Shown here piece by piece: positions 11,549-22,290 of a stretch of 64,000 nucleotides of DNA (position 1 is the stretch's first letter; every line of letters begins with the position of its first letter). Position numbers and translations under genes: made by a program. The stretch lies in NCBI RefSeq assembly GCF_039555335.1, contig NC_092639.1:37085291-37149290 (forward strand), in the 5' to 3' direction. The notes beneath the pieces are model-generated. The model had not been told where the DNA came from, did no database searches, and saw nothing but the letters and a program-made list of their open reading frames with translations. This DNA is from Amphiura filiformis (lineage: Eukaryota > Echinodermata > Ophiuroidea > Amphilepidida > Amphiuridae).

Positions 11549-11934
11549 AAACAATTACCACACACCTGTACTCCCATAAATGGGCAAGTTTTAGTGCGCG
11601 AACAGGGAAACATGCGCAATGAACATGATGAAGTATGTAAACTAATAAAAGGTTCAAGCAGTGTTACGGTTTGTACTTTATTTTTGCATTAAAAAGTGTA
11701 CATGTATTAGTACTGTGAGTGTAGACAAAACAAAGCTAAGGTCGACAATTTTATTTCCTTGTTGTAACCGTTCGACTTCAAATGGTACACAATACTTTCA
11801 TAATAATTTATATTTGTAACTATTTCTTCTTGCGATTGGGATCATTATGCGAAACATTTCTTGAATTATCGTCGCTTTTGATCTTAATGCTAGTTCTGAA
11901 TTTCTGACAGACAGTTTGGCAACATTGGTTACAA

Positions 11935-13401
11935 ATGGCATGTGCAAAACAGGTTGCTTGTTTAGTTTTTGCGATTTTGACTTTGATCATTACATTACCA
12001 ATTGGTACAAGTTACAATATTGACATTTTCTACGTTACTCCGCGAGATCCAAAAGAAGGGACTTCCGTTACATTCGAATGTTTGGCAGATGCCCGGCCAG
12101 GCATCTGGGAACTGATTTGGAGTAAAGACGGTAATGACCTCATAAGAAATAATATTTTCCTTGATGAGGAATTTGGAAACCGAACAGATGTATTTCTGGA
12201 ATGGCATTACTACTACGGTACTACCTTAAGAATTGGCAACGTTTCGCGAAATGATAGTGGCACCTACACGTGCCGTTTATATGATATCAGATGCGAATGT
12301 CCTCTGGACGAACAATATGTCACTGTAAATGTTTTGTATTACCCTAGCAGTGAATTCCCCATGTGCTCAGTAACACCAGAGGCAGCAAATTCTCATTTGA
12401 CATTGTCATGTATGTCAGAGATAGGCAACCCTACAGTGAGAGTAGATTGGGCAGTTGAAAGCGAACTTGTTCCTGAAGTTAATCCAAGAACCAATCAAGC
12501 AGACGGGTTTGTAACATCTGAAATAACAGTTGAGCGTACGCAATTGAGAAGCATGGATGTGTTTACTTGCTCTTTAAGTAGCGCAGAGTTTTCCTTTCAC
12601 AGAAATTGTTCTTTGAATGGATACTCAATACCTAACGCTTACATACTTCCATTGTCCCTAAAAGTTGACGCTCTTCAAGTTGGTAGAGCAGAATTTACCT
12701 GTAACACCTATCTTGATCCCATCGAATGGGTTTGGGTGACCGAACCAGAAGTTCCTCAGTCGCGAAGATTTGTCTCTAACTCGATACTGCGGATTGAACC
12801 CGTGCTTGTTGAGGACAATGGTACTCTTATATTATGCTATGCATTGTTTGACAACAACTGGGTAAAAACCGATGCCGCCCTATGGATTGATTATGACCCT
12901 TACTTGGCTACGAGTCTGACGACAAAATATCCAGATGGACGTGACTCGTCAACTCAAGAAGACAAAGAACCCAAAGGTTCATCTGCCGCAGCCTTGACTG
13001 GCGTGTTAATATTCGCAATCATATTATTGCTTGTTTCTATAGCCTTAAATGTCGTCTGGTACAGGAAGATCAAGAACACAAAGTCTCCGTCGAAAGAGAA
13101 TTCTGCTCTCCGTTCTGCTCAAAAAGTAAAATCAGAAGAAAAGATTGACCACCAGAGAAAAACAAATGCACCAACTGATGGAGAAAACTACATGGATTTG
13201 CGTCCAGAAGGTCAACCCTCTGAGGTTTATACAGGACTGAATTTGGAAGAAACCGAGTCAACCCCATATGCCAATGAAGGATTTACAAAGAATGAGACTT
13301 CTCACAAAGCTAGTGATATGGAGGTGTATGATTATCCCGAAACAAATGATTCAAACAAAGCTACAAATGATTATCAAGTATATTCAAATGTGAATGTGTA
13401 A
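11935..13401 (+). CDS. Single-exon three-Ig-domain membrane receptor with tyrosine-rich tail
   Basis: The 488-residue protein starts with a hydrophobic signal peptide (about 1-26). Three Ig-like domains follow: cysteines 49 and 113 with W62 and the DSGTYTC signature; 159 and 212 with W172; and 256 and 301 with W265/W267 and DNGTLILC. Several N-glycosylation sequons lie in this part. A transmembrane helix spans about 353-376, followed by a basic stop-transfer RKIKNTK and a tail of about 110 residues. The tail has YMDL (Y419), YTGL (Y432) and YANE (Y445) at exact 13-residue spacing, then Y465, Y467, Y480 and Y483. Two YxxL motifs nine residues apart resemble an ITAM with a slightly long spacer, and YANE suits a Grb2-type SH2 domain. 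This suggests a phosphotyrosine-signalling surface receptor, possibly immune or adhesive; the ligand is unknown. The absence of introns is unusual for Ig receptors and could mean retrogene origin. The ATG is the first in frame, with G at +4. Confidence 0.88.
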   Translation: MACAKQVACLVFAILTLIITLPIGTSYNIDIFYVTPRDPKEGTSVTFECLADARPGIWELIWSKDGNDLIRNNIFLDEEFGNRTDVFLEWHYYYGTTLRIGNVSRNDSGTYTCRLYDIRCECPLDEQYVTVNVLYYPSSEFPMCSVTPEAANSHLTLSCMSEIGNPTVRVDWAVESELVPEVNPRTNQADGFVTSEITVERTQLRSMDVFTCSLSSAEFSFHRNCSLNGYSIPNAYILPLSLKVDALQVGRAEFTCNTYLDPIEWVWVTEPEVPQSRRFVSNSILRIEPVLVEDNGTLILCYALFDNNWVKTDAALWIDYDPYLATSLTTKYPDGRDSSTQEDKEPKGSSAAALTGVLIFAIILLLVSIALNVVWYRKIKNTKSPSKENSALRSAQKVKSEEKIDHQRKTNAPTDGENYMDLRPEGQPSEVYTGLNLEETESTPYANEGFTKNETSHKASDMEVYDYPETNDSNKATNDYQVYSNVNV

Positions 13402-13854
13402 GGAACGGTATCTCGAAAATGTTATTTTGGCAGGTTTTGTGATATCGTAAATCATTTGAAGAACGTGTTTCGAAATGTATACTTGATTTGTATTCAACCC
13501 CCCAAGCAAAAAACACACCGAAATTCATCCCAAATTGAACTGCACGGAAGATAATTATTAATAACATATAGCAATGAGGGTGATAAGAGAATTACGATCC
13601 CGGTCTTTATCCCTGTTTTATGACAGCGTAACGACCAGTGCAGGGCAATACATTTAAAAATAGAAACCCATTGTTTGGTAATTACCGGTAATCTTGTTAC
13701 TTGAATATATAGAATGGTTGTTGCCAATACCACTAGTCCTAAAGAATATATCAGTAGGCCTAATGTTAAGACAAGCTGAAATGTCTGCTTTGTAATATAA
13801 AATATCTTGTAGAAACCATATTACAACAATTATTGTTTCTAAGGTTAAGGGGGT
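13402..13854. other. 3' flank of the Ig receptor gene
   Basis: AT-rich, no other gene recognised. It probably holds the 3' untranslated region, but I do not see a convincing AATAAA signal close to the stop codon. Confidence 0.4.
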
Positions 13855-13858
13855 ACTA

Positions 13859-14208
13859 CACCCCTCGATAAATGTGTGTCTATTTTTGCATTTTTCTCAA
13901 AAACTAATAACACAGTGGTAACAAAAGTTATGTATATTATAGGGGCAAGGAATCCAATTACTACACTGGAATTTCAGTGACTCAAGACAAGCGGTTCGTT
14001 ATTTATGATAAGAAATGAGGTACCGCTAGGATGTACCTCATTTCCTATCATATATACTGAACCGCTTGTCTTGAGTCACTGAAATTTCAGTGTAGTAATT
14101 GCTTTCCTTGCCCCAATAATATACATAACTTTTGTTACCAGTGTGTTATTATTTTTTGAGAAAAATGCAAAAATAGTCACAAATTTACCACAGGGGTGTA
14201 GTACCCCC
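13859..14208. mobile_element. TTAA-flanked MITE, intact copy
   Basis: 350 bp with long inverted arms: GGGGGTACTACACCCC on the left and GGGGTGTAGTACCCCC on the right, matching inward for most of the length (for example TCAAGACAAGCGGTTC and its complement). TTAA lies on both sides (13855-13858, 14209-14212). The TTAA target is used by piggyBac- and Kolobok-type transposases. There is no coding content. The region 14213-14742 after it shows nothing recognisable. Confidence 0.9.
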
Positions 14209-14939
14209 TTAATGCATAAATATGTAAATAGTGTAAGTAAACGTAAGTGGAACTGTTAGTAATGGAACCGGGAAGAATCAATTGGTTTGGTGATTTTTTT
14301 CACTGATGCATTACCGTATTTCTTCAAAATATACCATAATAAAAGTTCTTCTTCAAGTGTATCCATCAGAATGAGTCGTGAACCTCATTTAACAAAAATT
14401 GCGGAAACCCCTAATTTTCTTTCTCCAACCCCATATGCAAACACAACCAGGAAATGTGTTTATTGCAGTTACAAAATCGCACCAGCGCAATAATCTAGTC
14501 AGATCCTACCCGCGTTTTTGTTTCTTTCATAACAAAGATCACCATGATCACGCAGTGTTTGCAATGCATTGAACCATGCAAAATCGTACATAAAAATAAT
14601 ACATGTAATGTACCACAAAGGAAAGGGAAGGAACACCACCTTGACGTTGTTGAATGTAAACAAAACAATACAATGCATTACTATACTAGTTCAATAATAC
14701 AATCATGACGATGATAGCAATTATATATACATTACATATCCATTAAGGGGGTACTACACCCCTCGATAAATTTGTGTCTATTTTTGCATTTTTCTCAAAA
14801 ACTAATAACACAGTGGTAACAAAAGTTATGTATATTATAGGGGCAAGGAATCCAATTACTACACTGAAGTTTCAGTGACCTAAGACAAGTGGTTCGTTAT
14901 TTATGATAAGAAATGAGGTACCGCTACACAGCAAAAAAT

Positions 14940-15480
14940 AAAAGCTCAATATTGAGTAAAATATTACTCATCACGATAGTAAAAAGGGAGCTAGTCGAAT
15001 TTTGAGTAATTTTTACTCAGCTTCGGTTGATTAATTGTTTACTCAGCACATGTTGATTAAACTTTACTCAATATTGAGTAGCTCCCTTTTTACTCAAAGA
15101 TGAGAGTAAAATTTACTCTTTCACTTGGAGTAATATTTGCTCAACTTTTGTTGAGTAAAATGTACTCAATATTGAGTAGCTCCCTTTTTCACTCAAAGAT
15201 GAGAGTAAATTTTACTCATTGGCTATGGAGTAATATTTGCTCAACGTTTGTTGATTAAATTTTACCCAATATTGAGTAGCTCCCTTTTTTGCTCTGAAAC
15301 AAGGAAACATTTACTCGTTTAACCTTGAGTAAAGGTTTACGCAAGTGTTGATTAAAACGATTACTCATTATTTGAGTAAAACTTGAGTGAAAAGATTTGC
15401 AAAATGATGAATAGTAAAGTGTTACTCAACATTTTGAGCAACATGAAACGTATTTTACTCAACAAATATTAAGCAAAAAA
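14940..15480. repeat. Subterminal array of TTTACTC/GAGTAAA motifs
   Basis: A diverged tandem array, period about 100 bp, in which ACTCAATATTGAGTAGCTCC recurs near 15068, 15165 and 15270 with GAGAGTAAA and TTTACTC words between. A shorter version lies at the other end (17320-17540) in opposite sense. Short palindromic arrays at both ends of a transposon often bind its transposase; that role is inferred here. Confidence 0.75.
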
Positions 15481-15888
15481 CACTTTCGAGTTGTATTGAG
15501 GCTCCATCTGCAGCTGGAACAAAGCAGTATTTTAAACTAAAAGAATGAAAAGAATACAAAATTAAATATAATATTCTGCATTTTCCTGGTTTTATTTTCA
15601 AAATAGGTATCAAATAAATCACAATATAGCATGTCTATTGTCTCATTACCCAATGTGAGCAAACATAGAATAGAAGCCGGTCACCTCTCCCAAAACTTTT
15701 GATGTGAAAAAGTCATTTGAAAATTAATGTTATAGATGCTGAGTGTTTTAAATGGGACAGAAATTAAGTCTTCACTTCATTATGTTTTAGCACTCAAGAA
15801 TTGTCTAATGTTACCAGGTTCTTTAGTAGCTGATATAGTGTCCAGGAACTGCCAAATAGCAGTGATCAGCCTGTACTGGATATGCTAA

Positions 15889-17306
15889 GTCATTGTATGT
15901 GAAGGATTTGGTATATCTTGTCCACAAGTTCTACAACTTTCATCACTGTTGCGCATTGAAAAAGCTTGCCTATCCATTTATATAAAAACACAGTTCTGGA
16001 TTCAACTTGCTTCACAAGTACTAAAGTATATAAATGGCAGCGTGCGTCCAGTAAAGTTGGCGAGGAACCAGTCCAAAGCTGTGCCTTCCTGAAACATGTA
16101 AAATAAAAGAAAATGTAATAAAGGACATTAATTTCATGGATTGGGACTATTCAAGTGAAATAAAGCTGCCTTAAAATAGAAAATCCACCACCTTTTCATT
16201 GTATCAACCATAAATCAAAATTTGTTTGGTACTCGAAAGTGATGAAGCAGATGGAAGGTTTAAAACACAAATAACTAAATTTATGCAAATATTTAAAATA
16301 TCTTTATAATTATTATATTATTATTCCTGTGATAGCGGGCAATGCTATTTTCAAGGGGACACAAACTTTAGGAGACAAGAATTTACAGAAATGGTAAACA
16401 AGATAATTATAAGATTCGCGGTTGATTATTCAAAGTTCACGATAGCCAACACCTGTCGGTGAGGATAAGGGGTTATATAGGGGGGTTTCCCTTGGCATTT
16501 GAGGTTTCATGAACTACACATTCAATGAACTACATGTATTCTGAAATGCACAAAGAAATTGGCAAGTTAAATGCAACATTATTGATAGAAATTTACCTGT
16601 TGACTGACGTTCGTGCATCTTTCTTCAATACCTTTCCTGGAAAGAGGTAGGGCAGCACAAAAATCCCAAAGTCACATCTGATCTGTAAGTAAAATATAGA
16701 TCAATATTATAAATGCACTGAAAAAGAAAACTGCCTATGGAAAAAAATTTCAAGTGATATTTTGCAATGGTTTCACTCTCCTACTACATATAACTGCAAA
16801 AAAAGTTATGTGGCACGAGTCAACATCAGGATCAGGGACGTAGCAAGAGCTTTGGGGCATATGGACAAGGAGTAGTGTGAGGCCTTCTAAACATCTCCTT
16901 TATCAGCCCTGATCCCTATCCACTTCATTTTCGCTTTTGCTCGGGGCCCATGGACTTTGTCCACCCTATCCGCTTGCTACATGTACGCCCCGCCCCTGGT
17001 CCCCGGGCCTGGTCCACATCAGCGTATGTACTTCGAGGTTGCTCAGACTAGTACATTAGTTACGATCGCAAATACACAGCTAGCATGGTGAGCCGATGAC
17101 AATTACTGATAAGCTTAACTAACTTAAAAACCTGTCTATATCCGGTTCAAATCATACAATAAGATTTCTAAATTGTGTAACAGGTATATGGACATAAAGT
17201 TATGAATAATAGTAATGAAATTAGTACCTTCAAACATTGGTTGTACTGCTGACAAACTCCATTCCACCAGCAGACACTGCACCCGCATCCCGGCTCCGCT
17301 TTTATA
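15889..17306 (-). other. Possible spliced transcription unit inside the TA element
   Basis: On the minus strand a TATAAAA box lies at 17300-17306. A possible first exon ends near 17226 at AAG/GTACTA. A second possible exon (about 16687-16597) is bounded by TTACAG and a CAG/GTAAAT donor. A third starts after TTTCAG at 16088. Joined, exons two and three keep one frame open for about 95 codons to a TGA near 15889, including the block FGIFVLPYLFPGKVLKKDAR. The first exon can be read in the same phase. I do not recognise the product. It could be captured host sequence, a transposon gene remnant or chance. Confidence 0.3.
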
Positions 17307-17756
17307 CGCCATGATGACATGAATTTTAATACGTCGTCGAATTAAACTTACTCCGCGTGTTGAATTTACTACGCGATTTGAGTAAAATACAATGTGGCGA
17401 TTAAAATATTTTACTTCTTTCCATTGACCATTTTTTACTCTGGCAAAGAGTTGTGTCAAATATCGTCTTTTACTCGTTGATGAGTAAATAATTGGTCTAT
17501 TTTTTAATCAACATACTTTAGTCGGTAGCACTTTACTCCTTATTTTTTGCTGTGTAGGATGTACCTCATTTCCTATCATATATACTGAACCGCTTGTCTT
17601 GAGTCACAGAAATTTCAGTGTAGTAATTGGATTCCTTGCCCCAATAATATAGGCCTACAAAACTTTTGTTACCAGTGTGTTATTATTTTTTGAGAAAAAT
17701 GCAAAAATAGTCACAAATTTACCACAGGGGTGTAGTACCCCCTTAAAGGAAGACGT

Positions 17757-17830
17757 TGAAACAATACGTTTTAATACATTGCGGCATTACATTAATACAT
17801 TACAACAATATATTACGGCATTACGATTTG
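17757..17830. repeat. Short outlier of the ACAACAATA/ATTACGGC satellite
   Basis: It contains TTACAACAATATATTACGGC, the same words that build the large arrays at 19431 and 20505. It is separated from them by the RTE relic, which suggests that the retrotransposon sits inside or beside an older array. Confidence 0.7.
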
Positions 17831-17963
17831 CAATTACTTTAGTGGTACTCTAGGTCGGTAAACATGAGGAAGGGTTGATCTTTCTCTAGGCCGAGGGCTG
17901 AGCTTTCGGAACTCTGGCGAGTGCCATCTTCAGAGCGAATATATTACGATATTGTATTCATCA

Positions 17964-19430
17964 TCATCTGTCGGCTGCGGAGCAGGCGACTACAAGCTTT
18001 CTCCAACTGTTGCGATCTTGGGCAAGCGAAACAATTTTGTTTGGCTGCAGCATCCCTTCAGTATCTCCCAGGAGGTGCTGTACATACTGTAAGTACAGTG
18101 TCCGCGGCCGTCCCGGTTCCTCATCGGTTTAACAATTCCAGCATCAATTCCAAAGGTTGATTTCTTCAGGAGGTAGTCAGGATAATGAACAGGAAAGGTG
18201 CCAACACATCACCCTGAAGCACTCCAGTTGTTACTTGGAAAGGCTCTGAGATACTTCCATCTACCATAACGGCACTATTGGAGTCCTTGTAGAGCACCTG
18301 GATGGCATTGACCACAACCTTTGGTATTCCATAATGCCGCAGCACTGAGAACATGACGGACCTGTTGATGGAGTCAAAGGCTTTTTTGAAATCCACAAAA
18401 GTGACTGTCAAGGGAAGTTGGTACTCCTTGAAGCCTTCCATGATCCTCCTCAAAATGTGTATTTGCTGAGCACAGCTTCGACCTGATCTAAAGCCAGCCT
18501 GGTTGCTTCTCAGTAAAGGATCAATGTGAGGTCGAATCCTGTTCAGAAGGATCTTGTTGTACACTTTTGCGGCAATGGACATAAGCGAAATACCACGGTA
18601 GTTTGTCATGAGAGAGAGGTCGCCTTTCTTTGGTAGAGGAATGATGACATTTGTGACCCATTGACGTGGCGGTGTCAGCGTTGAGAATACTTCCATACAG
18701 AATTTGATAATCATATCAATCATGCTATCCCCTCCTCCCTGAAGTGCTTCAGCAGTTATAGCGCAGTCCAATGCTGCTGCCTTGTTGGTCTTCATGGCTG
18801 CTATTGCTTAGACTACTTCTTCACGAGTTGGGGACTCAGTGATAATAGGAAGATCTTCAACAGCTGGTGCAGGAAGTTCTGAAGCTGCTGTGCCACTGTC
18901 GTTGTTAAGGAGTGAGCTGAAATATTCCTTCCATTCCTCAAGCAGTTCATGGTCACTGGTTGGGGCTGATCCATCTCTCTTTTTGACTTTTACCCCTTTC
19001 CTTGAGTTCTTCCCAGAAAGCGAGTGTATGATTTTCCAGGTGGTGGTGTAATTCCCCATTTCATCGGCCAGCTTCAGGTCTTCCATCTGCTTATTGAGTG
19101 TAGCAAGCTCATCAGATTTATGGGAGTTGTTAAGGCTGGTGTTCAAGTTCCTCCATCTTTCTTTAGATTGACGAGACTTTGAAATGGACTACCGCTTTTT
19201 GGCCTCATCCCTTTGAAGTTTAAGTCTGATGGTTGCATCTGATACCCAACTTGGCAGTCCGCATGGCTTTTGCTTTCCAATAACTTCCTCAGCAACTTCA
19301 CGAACTGCTGTCTCAAAGGTCTCATACCTATCAGAGATGGGTGTGGTATCATCCATGCTCAAGACCTGGAATCTGTTTGTTAGTTCCAGCTGAAATTCCT
19401 CTTTTGTATCAGGATCTTGCAACTTCTTCC
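17964..19430 (-). pseudogene. RTE-type non-LTR retrotransposon relic
   Basis: Read on the minus strand from 19430. First comes a linker region with ELTNRFQVLSMDD and SDATIRLKLQRDEAKKR, then WKIIHSLSGKNSRKG and the GKNS-EWKEYF stretch, one in-frame stop (near 18807), then reverse transcriptase with KAAALDCAITAEAL, VIIPLPKKGD, YRGISLMS, NQAGFRSGRSCAQQI, motif A TVTFVDFKKAFDSINR and motif B GVLQGDVLAPFLF. After about 18120 the catalytic YADD block is absent. The sequence jumps to the conserved C-terminus DRNSWRKLVVACSAADR with its stop at 17964-17966. The endonuclease is missing at the 5' end. It is therefore truncated, internally deleted and dead. Confidence 0.88.
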
Positions 19431-20105
19431 AATTGAATTATGTATTACGGCATTACAACAATACATTGCAACAATAAATTACACACCAATACATTACAGT
19501 AATATACTATCACGTTATAACAATACATTACAACAATATATTACGGCATTGCAACAATACATTGCAACAATAAATTACACACCAATACATTACAGTAATA
19601 TACTATCACGTTATAACAATTACAGTAATATACTACTACGTTACAACAATACATTACAACAATATATTACGGCATTGCAACAATACATTGCAACAACAAA
19701 TTACACACCAATACATTACAGTAATATACTATCACGTTACAACAATTACAGTAATATACTACTACGTTACAACAATACATTACAACAATATATTACGGCA
19801 TTGCAACAATACATTGCAACAACAAATTACACACCAATACATTACAGTAATATACTATCACGTTACAACAATTACAGTAATATACTACTACGTTACAACA
19901 ATACATTACAACAATATATTACGGCATTGCAACAATACATTGCAACAACAAATTACACACCAATACATTACAGTAATATACTATCACGTTACAACAATTA
20001 CAGTAATATACTACTACGTTACAACAATACATTACAACAATATACGGCATTGCAACAATACATTGCAACAATACGGTACGGCATTGTAACAATACATTAT
20101 AACAA
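19431..20105 (+). repeat. Satellite array with 126-bp higher-order period
   Basis: Built from words such as TTACAACAATACATTACAAC, ATATATTACGGCATT and CAGTAATATACTACTACG. The marker TACAGTAATATACTACTACG starts at 19621, 19747, 19873 and 19999, giving an exact period of 126 bp. Because 126 is divisible by three and the words lack stops in one phase, a 236-codon frame runs through it; its low-complexity TALQQYI repeat is an artefact of the satellite. Between the two arrays (20106-20504) there is ordinary non-coding sequence. Confidence 0.92.
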
Positions 20106-20504
20106 TATACTATATTACTTTTTCTGAATCCTTATGACGAGAGCAATACATTGGTATGGTTTTTAGCAAGATTTGACTAAATTTGGAATTTCACCCCTGC
20201 ATAAGCAGCCATTTTGGATTATTGCACTCTTCCACTACTTGGATTTTTGGGGACTATTGATACGTTTTTGTGCGTGCTTTTGGGAGATGGACGCATGCGA
20301 AATGGTTTCTGTTGCAATTAGTGGTGGGTAAATTTTTTAAATTTGACTAGCCTATTTCTTTCCAGACAATCGAAAATTAACTTTTTAATCAAATAACATT
20401 AATTTTGTAGCCTAGATTTAAGAGTATAAACATGGGTAATTTCAATATCCTGGCACGTAAGATAACAGAGATGTGATGATGGAGGTAGAACATTTTGAAT
20501 GACC

Positions 20505-21065
20505 CTCGTATAACGGCATTACAGCAATACATTGCAACAATATATTACGGCATTACAGCAATATATTACAACAATATATTACGGCATTACAACAATACAT
20601 TACAACAATATATTACGGCATTACAACGATACATTACAACAATATATTACGGCATTACAACAATACATTGCAACATAAATTACACACCAATACAATACAG
20701 CAATATACTACGGCATTACAACAATACATTACAACAATATATTACGGCATTACAACAATACGTTACAAAAATATTGTTACAGCATTGCAAAAATACATTA
20801 CAGCAATATATTACGGCACTGATTACAGCAATACATTACAACAATATATTACGGCATTACAGCAATACATTACAACAATATTAACGGTATTAATACAACA
20901 ATACATTACAACAATATATATCGGCATTACATTATTACAACTATATATTAAGGCATTGCAAAAATACCTTACAACAATATATTACGGCTTTACAGTAATA
21001 TACTGCAGCAATATAATACAGTATTACAACAATACATTACAGTAATGTATTACGGCATTACAGCA
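20505..21065 (+). repeat. Second satellite array, irregular
   Basis: Same words as the 19431 array (TTACAACAATACATTACAAC, ATATATTACGGCATT) but without the clean 126-bp period. Base units are around 11 and 33 bp. Open frames of about 125 codons are again repeat artefacts. The stretch 21066-21514 after it is non-coding, apart from a short GCGCCGGTTCCGGCG palindrome at about 21349. Confidence 0.88.
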
Positions 21066-21521
21066 ATGCATTATAACATTTTCAAACAAAATAGATTAGC
21101 ATTTCTTTGCCATAAAATGTTAGCTTTTACTGTCAGATATATCCCTTTTATTTTTGAGCCGAACAACTACGGCAAAGCAAAGAAAATTGGAATTTACTAC
21201 CAGCGCACATGTCGCCAATACGTACCACTCCTTCGGTTATGTTGTGGTACGACCCTTTGTTGTGTATATCACCGTCCCGCACGCCGTGTACGTACTGTGT
21301 GTTATGAACATCGTGTATGCGTTCGACTAATAATTCCATCGTAATAATAAAGCGCCGGTTCCGGCGTTTTATTCAAAATCTCGGATTTTGACAAAACTAC
21401 AGCACCTAGAGTCTTGATTTTTGCAGGGTATATTGGTTTAATAAAGTACAATTTAATCGTGTAAAAATGAATTTTAAAAATTCAGTGAGGGCGTCTTCCT
21501 CAGCAAATGTTATAATATGGC

Positions 21522-22290
21522 TTTAAGAAGTATGGATGCTTTGCTCTGTAAATAGCTCAGAGTTTTCCTTTCTCCAAACTTGTTATTTGAATGGATACTC
21601 AATACCTAACGCTTACATGCTTCCATTGTCCCCAAGAGCTCACGTCTTTGAAACAGCCGAATTTACTTGCAAAATAACCCGGGGGGGTCACTCCCATTGT
21701 GGCCTGTACACCATCCGCGATAATCAACTTTTGAAAAGCACCCTAAACAAGGATTTAACCCTTGGCTAAAAACAATACCCTAAACAGGGATTTTATTCCT
21801 TGCATCAAATTTCATACCCTAAATTTCATTTCCGCGTATTATCAATTGCAATTTTGCTACCCTTTTTTTCCCAATATTTCATGTTTTTGACACCCTAAAC
21901 GCGTTACGCGCGTATCGTGCTTACCCACGAAAAACTACCCTTTTACGCGTTTTCATTATCGCGGATGGTGTACAGGCCACAATGGGAGTGACCCCCGGGC
22001 AAAATAAGTACCCCCTAAAATGGTTTTTGGTAACAGAACCAGAAATTTCCAATCGCGAAGATTTTTTCTGACTCGACACTACGGATCGAGCCCGTACATA
22101 CCGAGTACAATGGTACTCTTACATTATGCTATATACATTGATTGGCAACAACTGGGTAAAAGTTGATGCCACCCTTAGGCTCGATTATGACCCTTCCATG
22201 ATTTTTTAACCCAAGAACAAAAGAAGCTCTTCAAGCAGTCATGAAACGCAAAGACCCATCTGCCGCAGCCTTGACACATAGTGCACTTAC
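21522..22290 (+). pseudogene. Broken paralogue of the Ig receptor, domains 2-3
   Basis: Aligns by eye with codons of about 205-353 of the receptor at 11935. The shared stretch AATGGATACTCAATACCTAA and CTTCCATTGTCCC cover the domain 2/3 link, and after an insertion TGGTTTTTGGTAACAGAACC through ATTATGACCC matches domain 3. CATCTGCCGCAGCCTTGAC matches the start of the transmembrane helix. Frameshifts and stops are present (for example TAAATAGCTC near 21550). No signal peptide, first domain or tail is seen. A 322-bp TIR element interrupts it. Confidence 0.88.
21678..21999. mobile_element. CCCGGG-ended TIR element inside the Ig pseudogene
   Basis: 322 bp with inverted ends: CCCGGGGGGGTCACTCCCAT on the left and ATGGGAGTGACCCCCGGG on the right, continuing inward through TGTACACCATCCGCGATAA. 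An eight-base duplication CAAAATAA flanks it (21670-21677, 22000-22007). Eight-base duplications are typical of hAT transposons. The interior has repeated CCCTAAACA words and a GCGTTACGCGCGTA block shared with the larger element at 39971. Confidence 0.88.

Larger units (their letters stand above)
14927..17554. mobile_element. TA-flanked TIR element, 2628 bp, nested in a MITE
   Basis: The termini are CACAGCAAAAAATAA and its inverted complement TTATTTTTTGCTGTG, with TA on both sides (14925-14926, 17555-17556) from a single TA in the empty site. TA target use fits the Tc1/mariner group. Both subterminal regions are packed with TTTACTC/GAGTAAA words (about 14940-15480 and 17320-17540), often arranged as ACTCAATATTGAGT palindromes that could be repeated protein-binding sites. 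No transposase is visible, so the element is non-autonomous. Confidence 0.88.
14747..17742. mobile_element. TTAA-flanked MITE, second copy, split by a nested element
   Basis: Same family and orientation as 13859-14208, with TTAA at 14743-14746 and 17743-17746. Near the centre, after GGTACCGCTA, it is interrupted by a 2.6-kb element. Matching the intact copy shows the interruption is exact: the junction AGGATGTACCTC resumes at 17557. Insertion order is therefore MITE first, nested element later. Confidence 0.92.

Noticed and set aside
13070-13267. A 65-codon minus-strand frame inside the Ig receptor gene
   Set aside because: Antisense shadow of the tail-coding region, without any supporting feature.
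19417-20127. A 236-codon open frame rich in TALQQYI repeats
   Set aside because: It follows the 126-bp satellite exactly; the open frame is a result of the period being divisible by three. No start context, domain or neighbour supports a gene.
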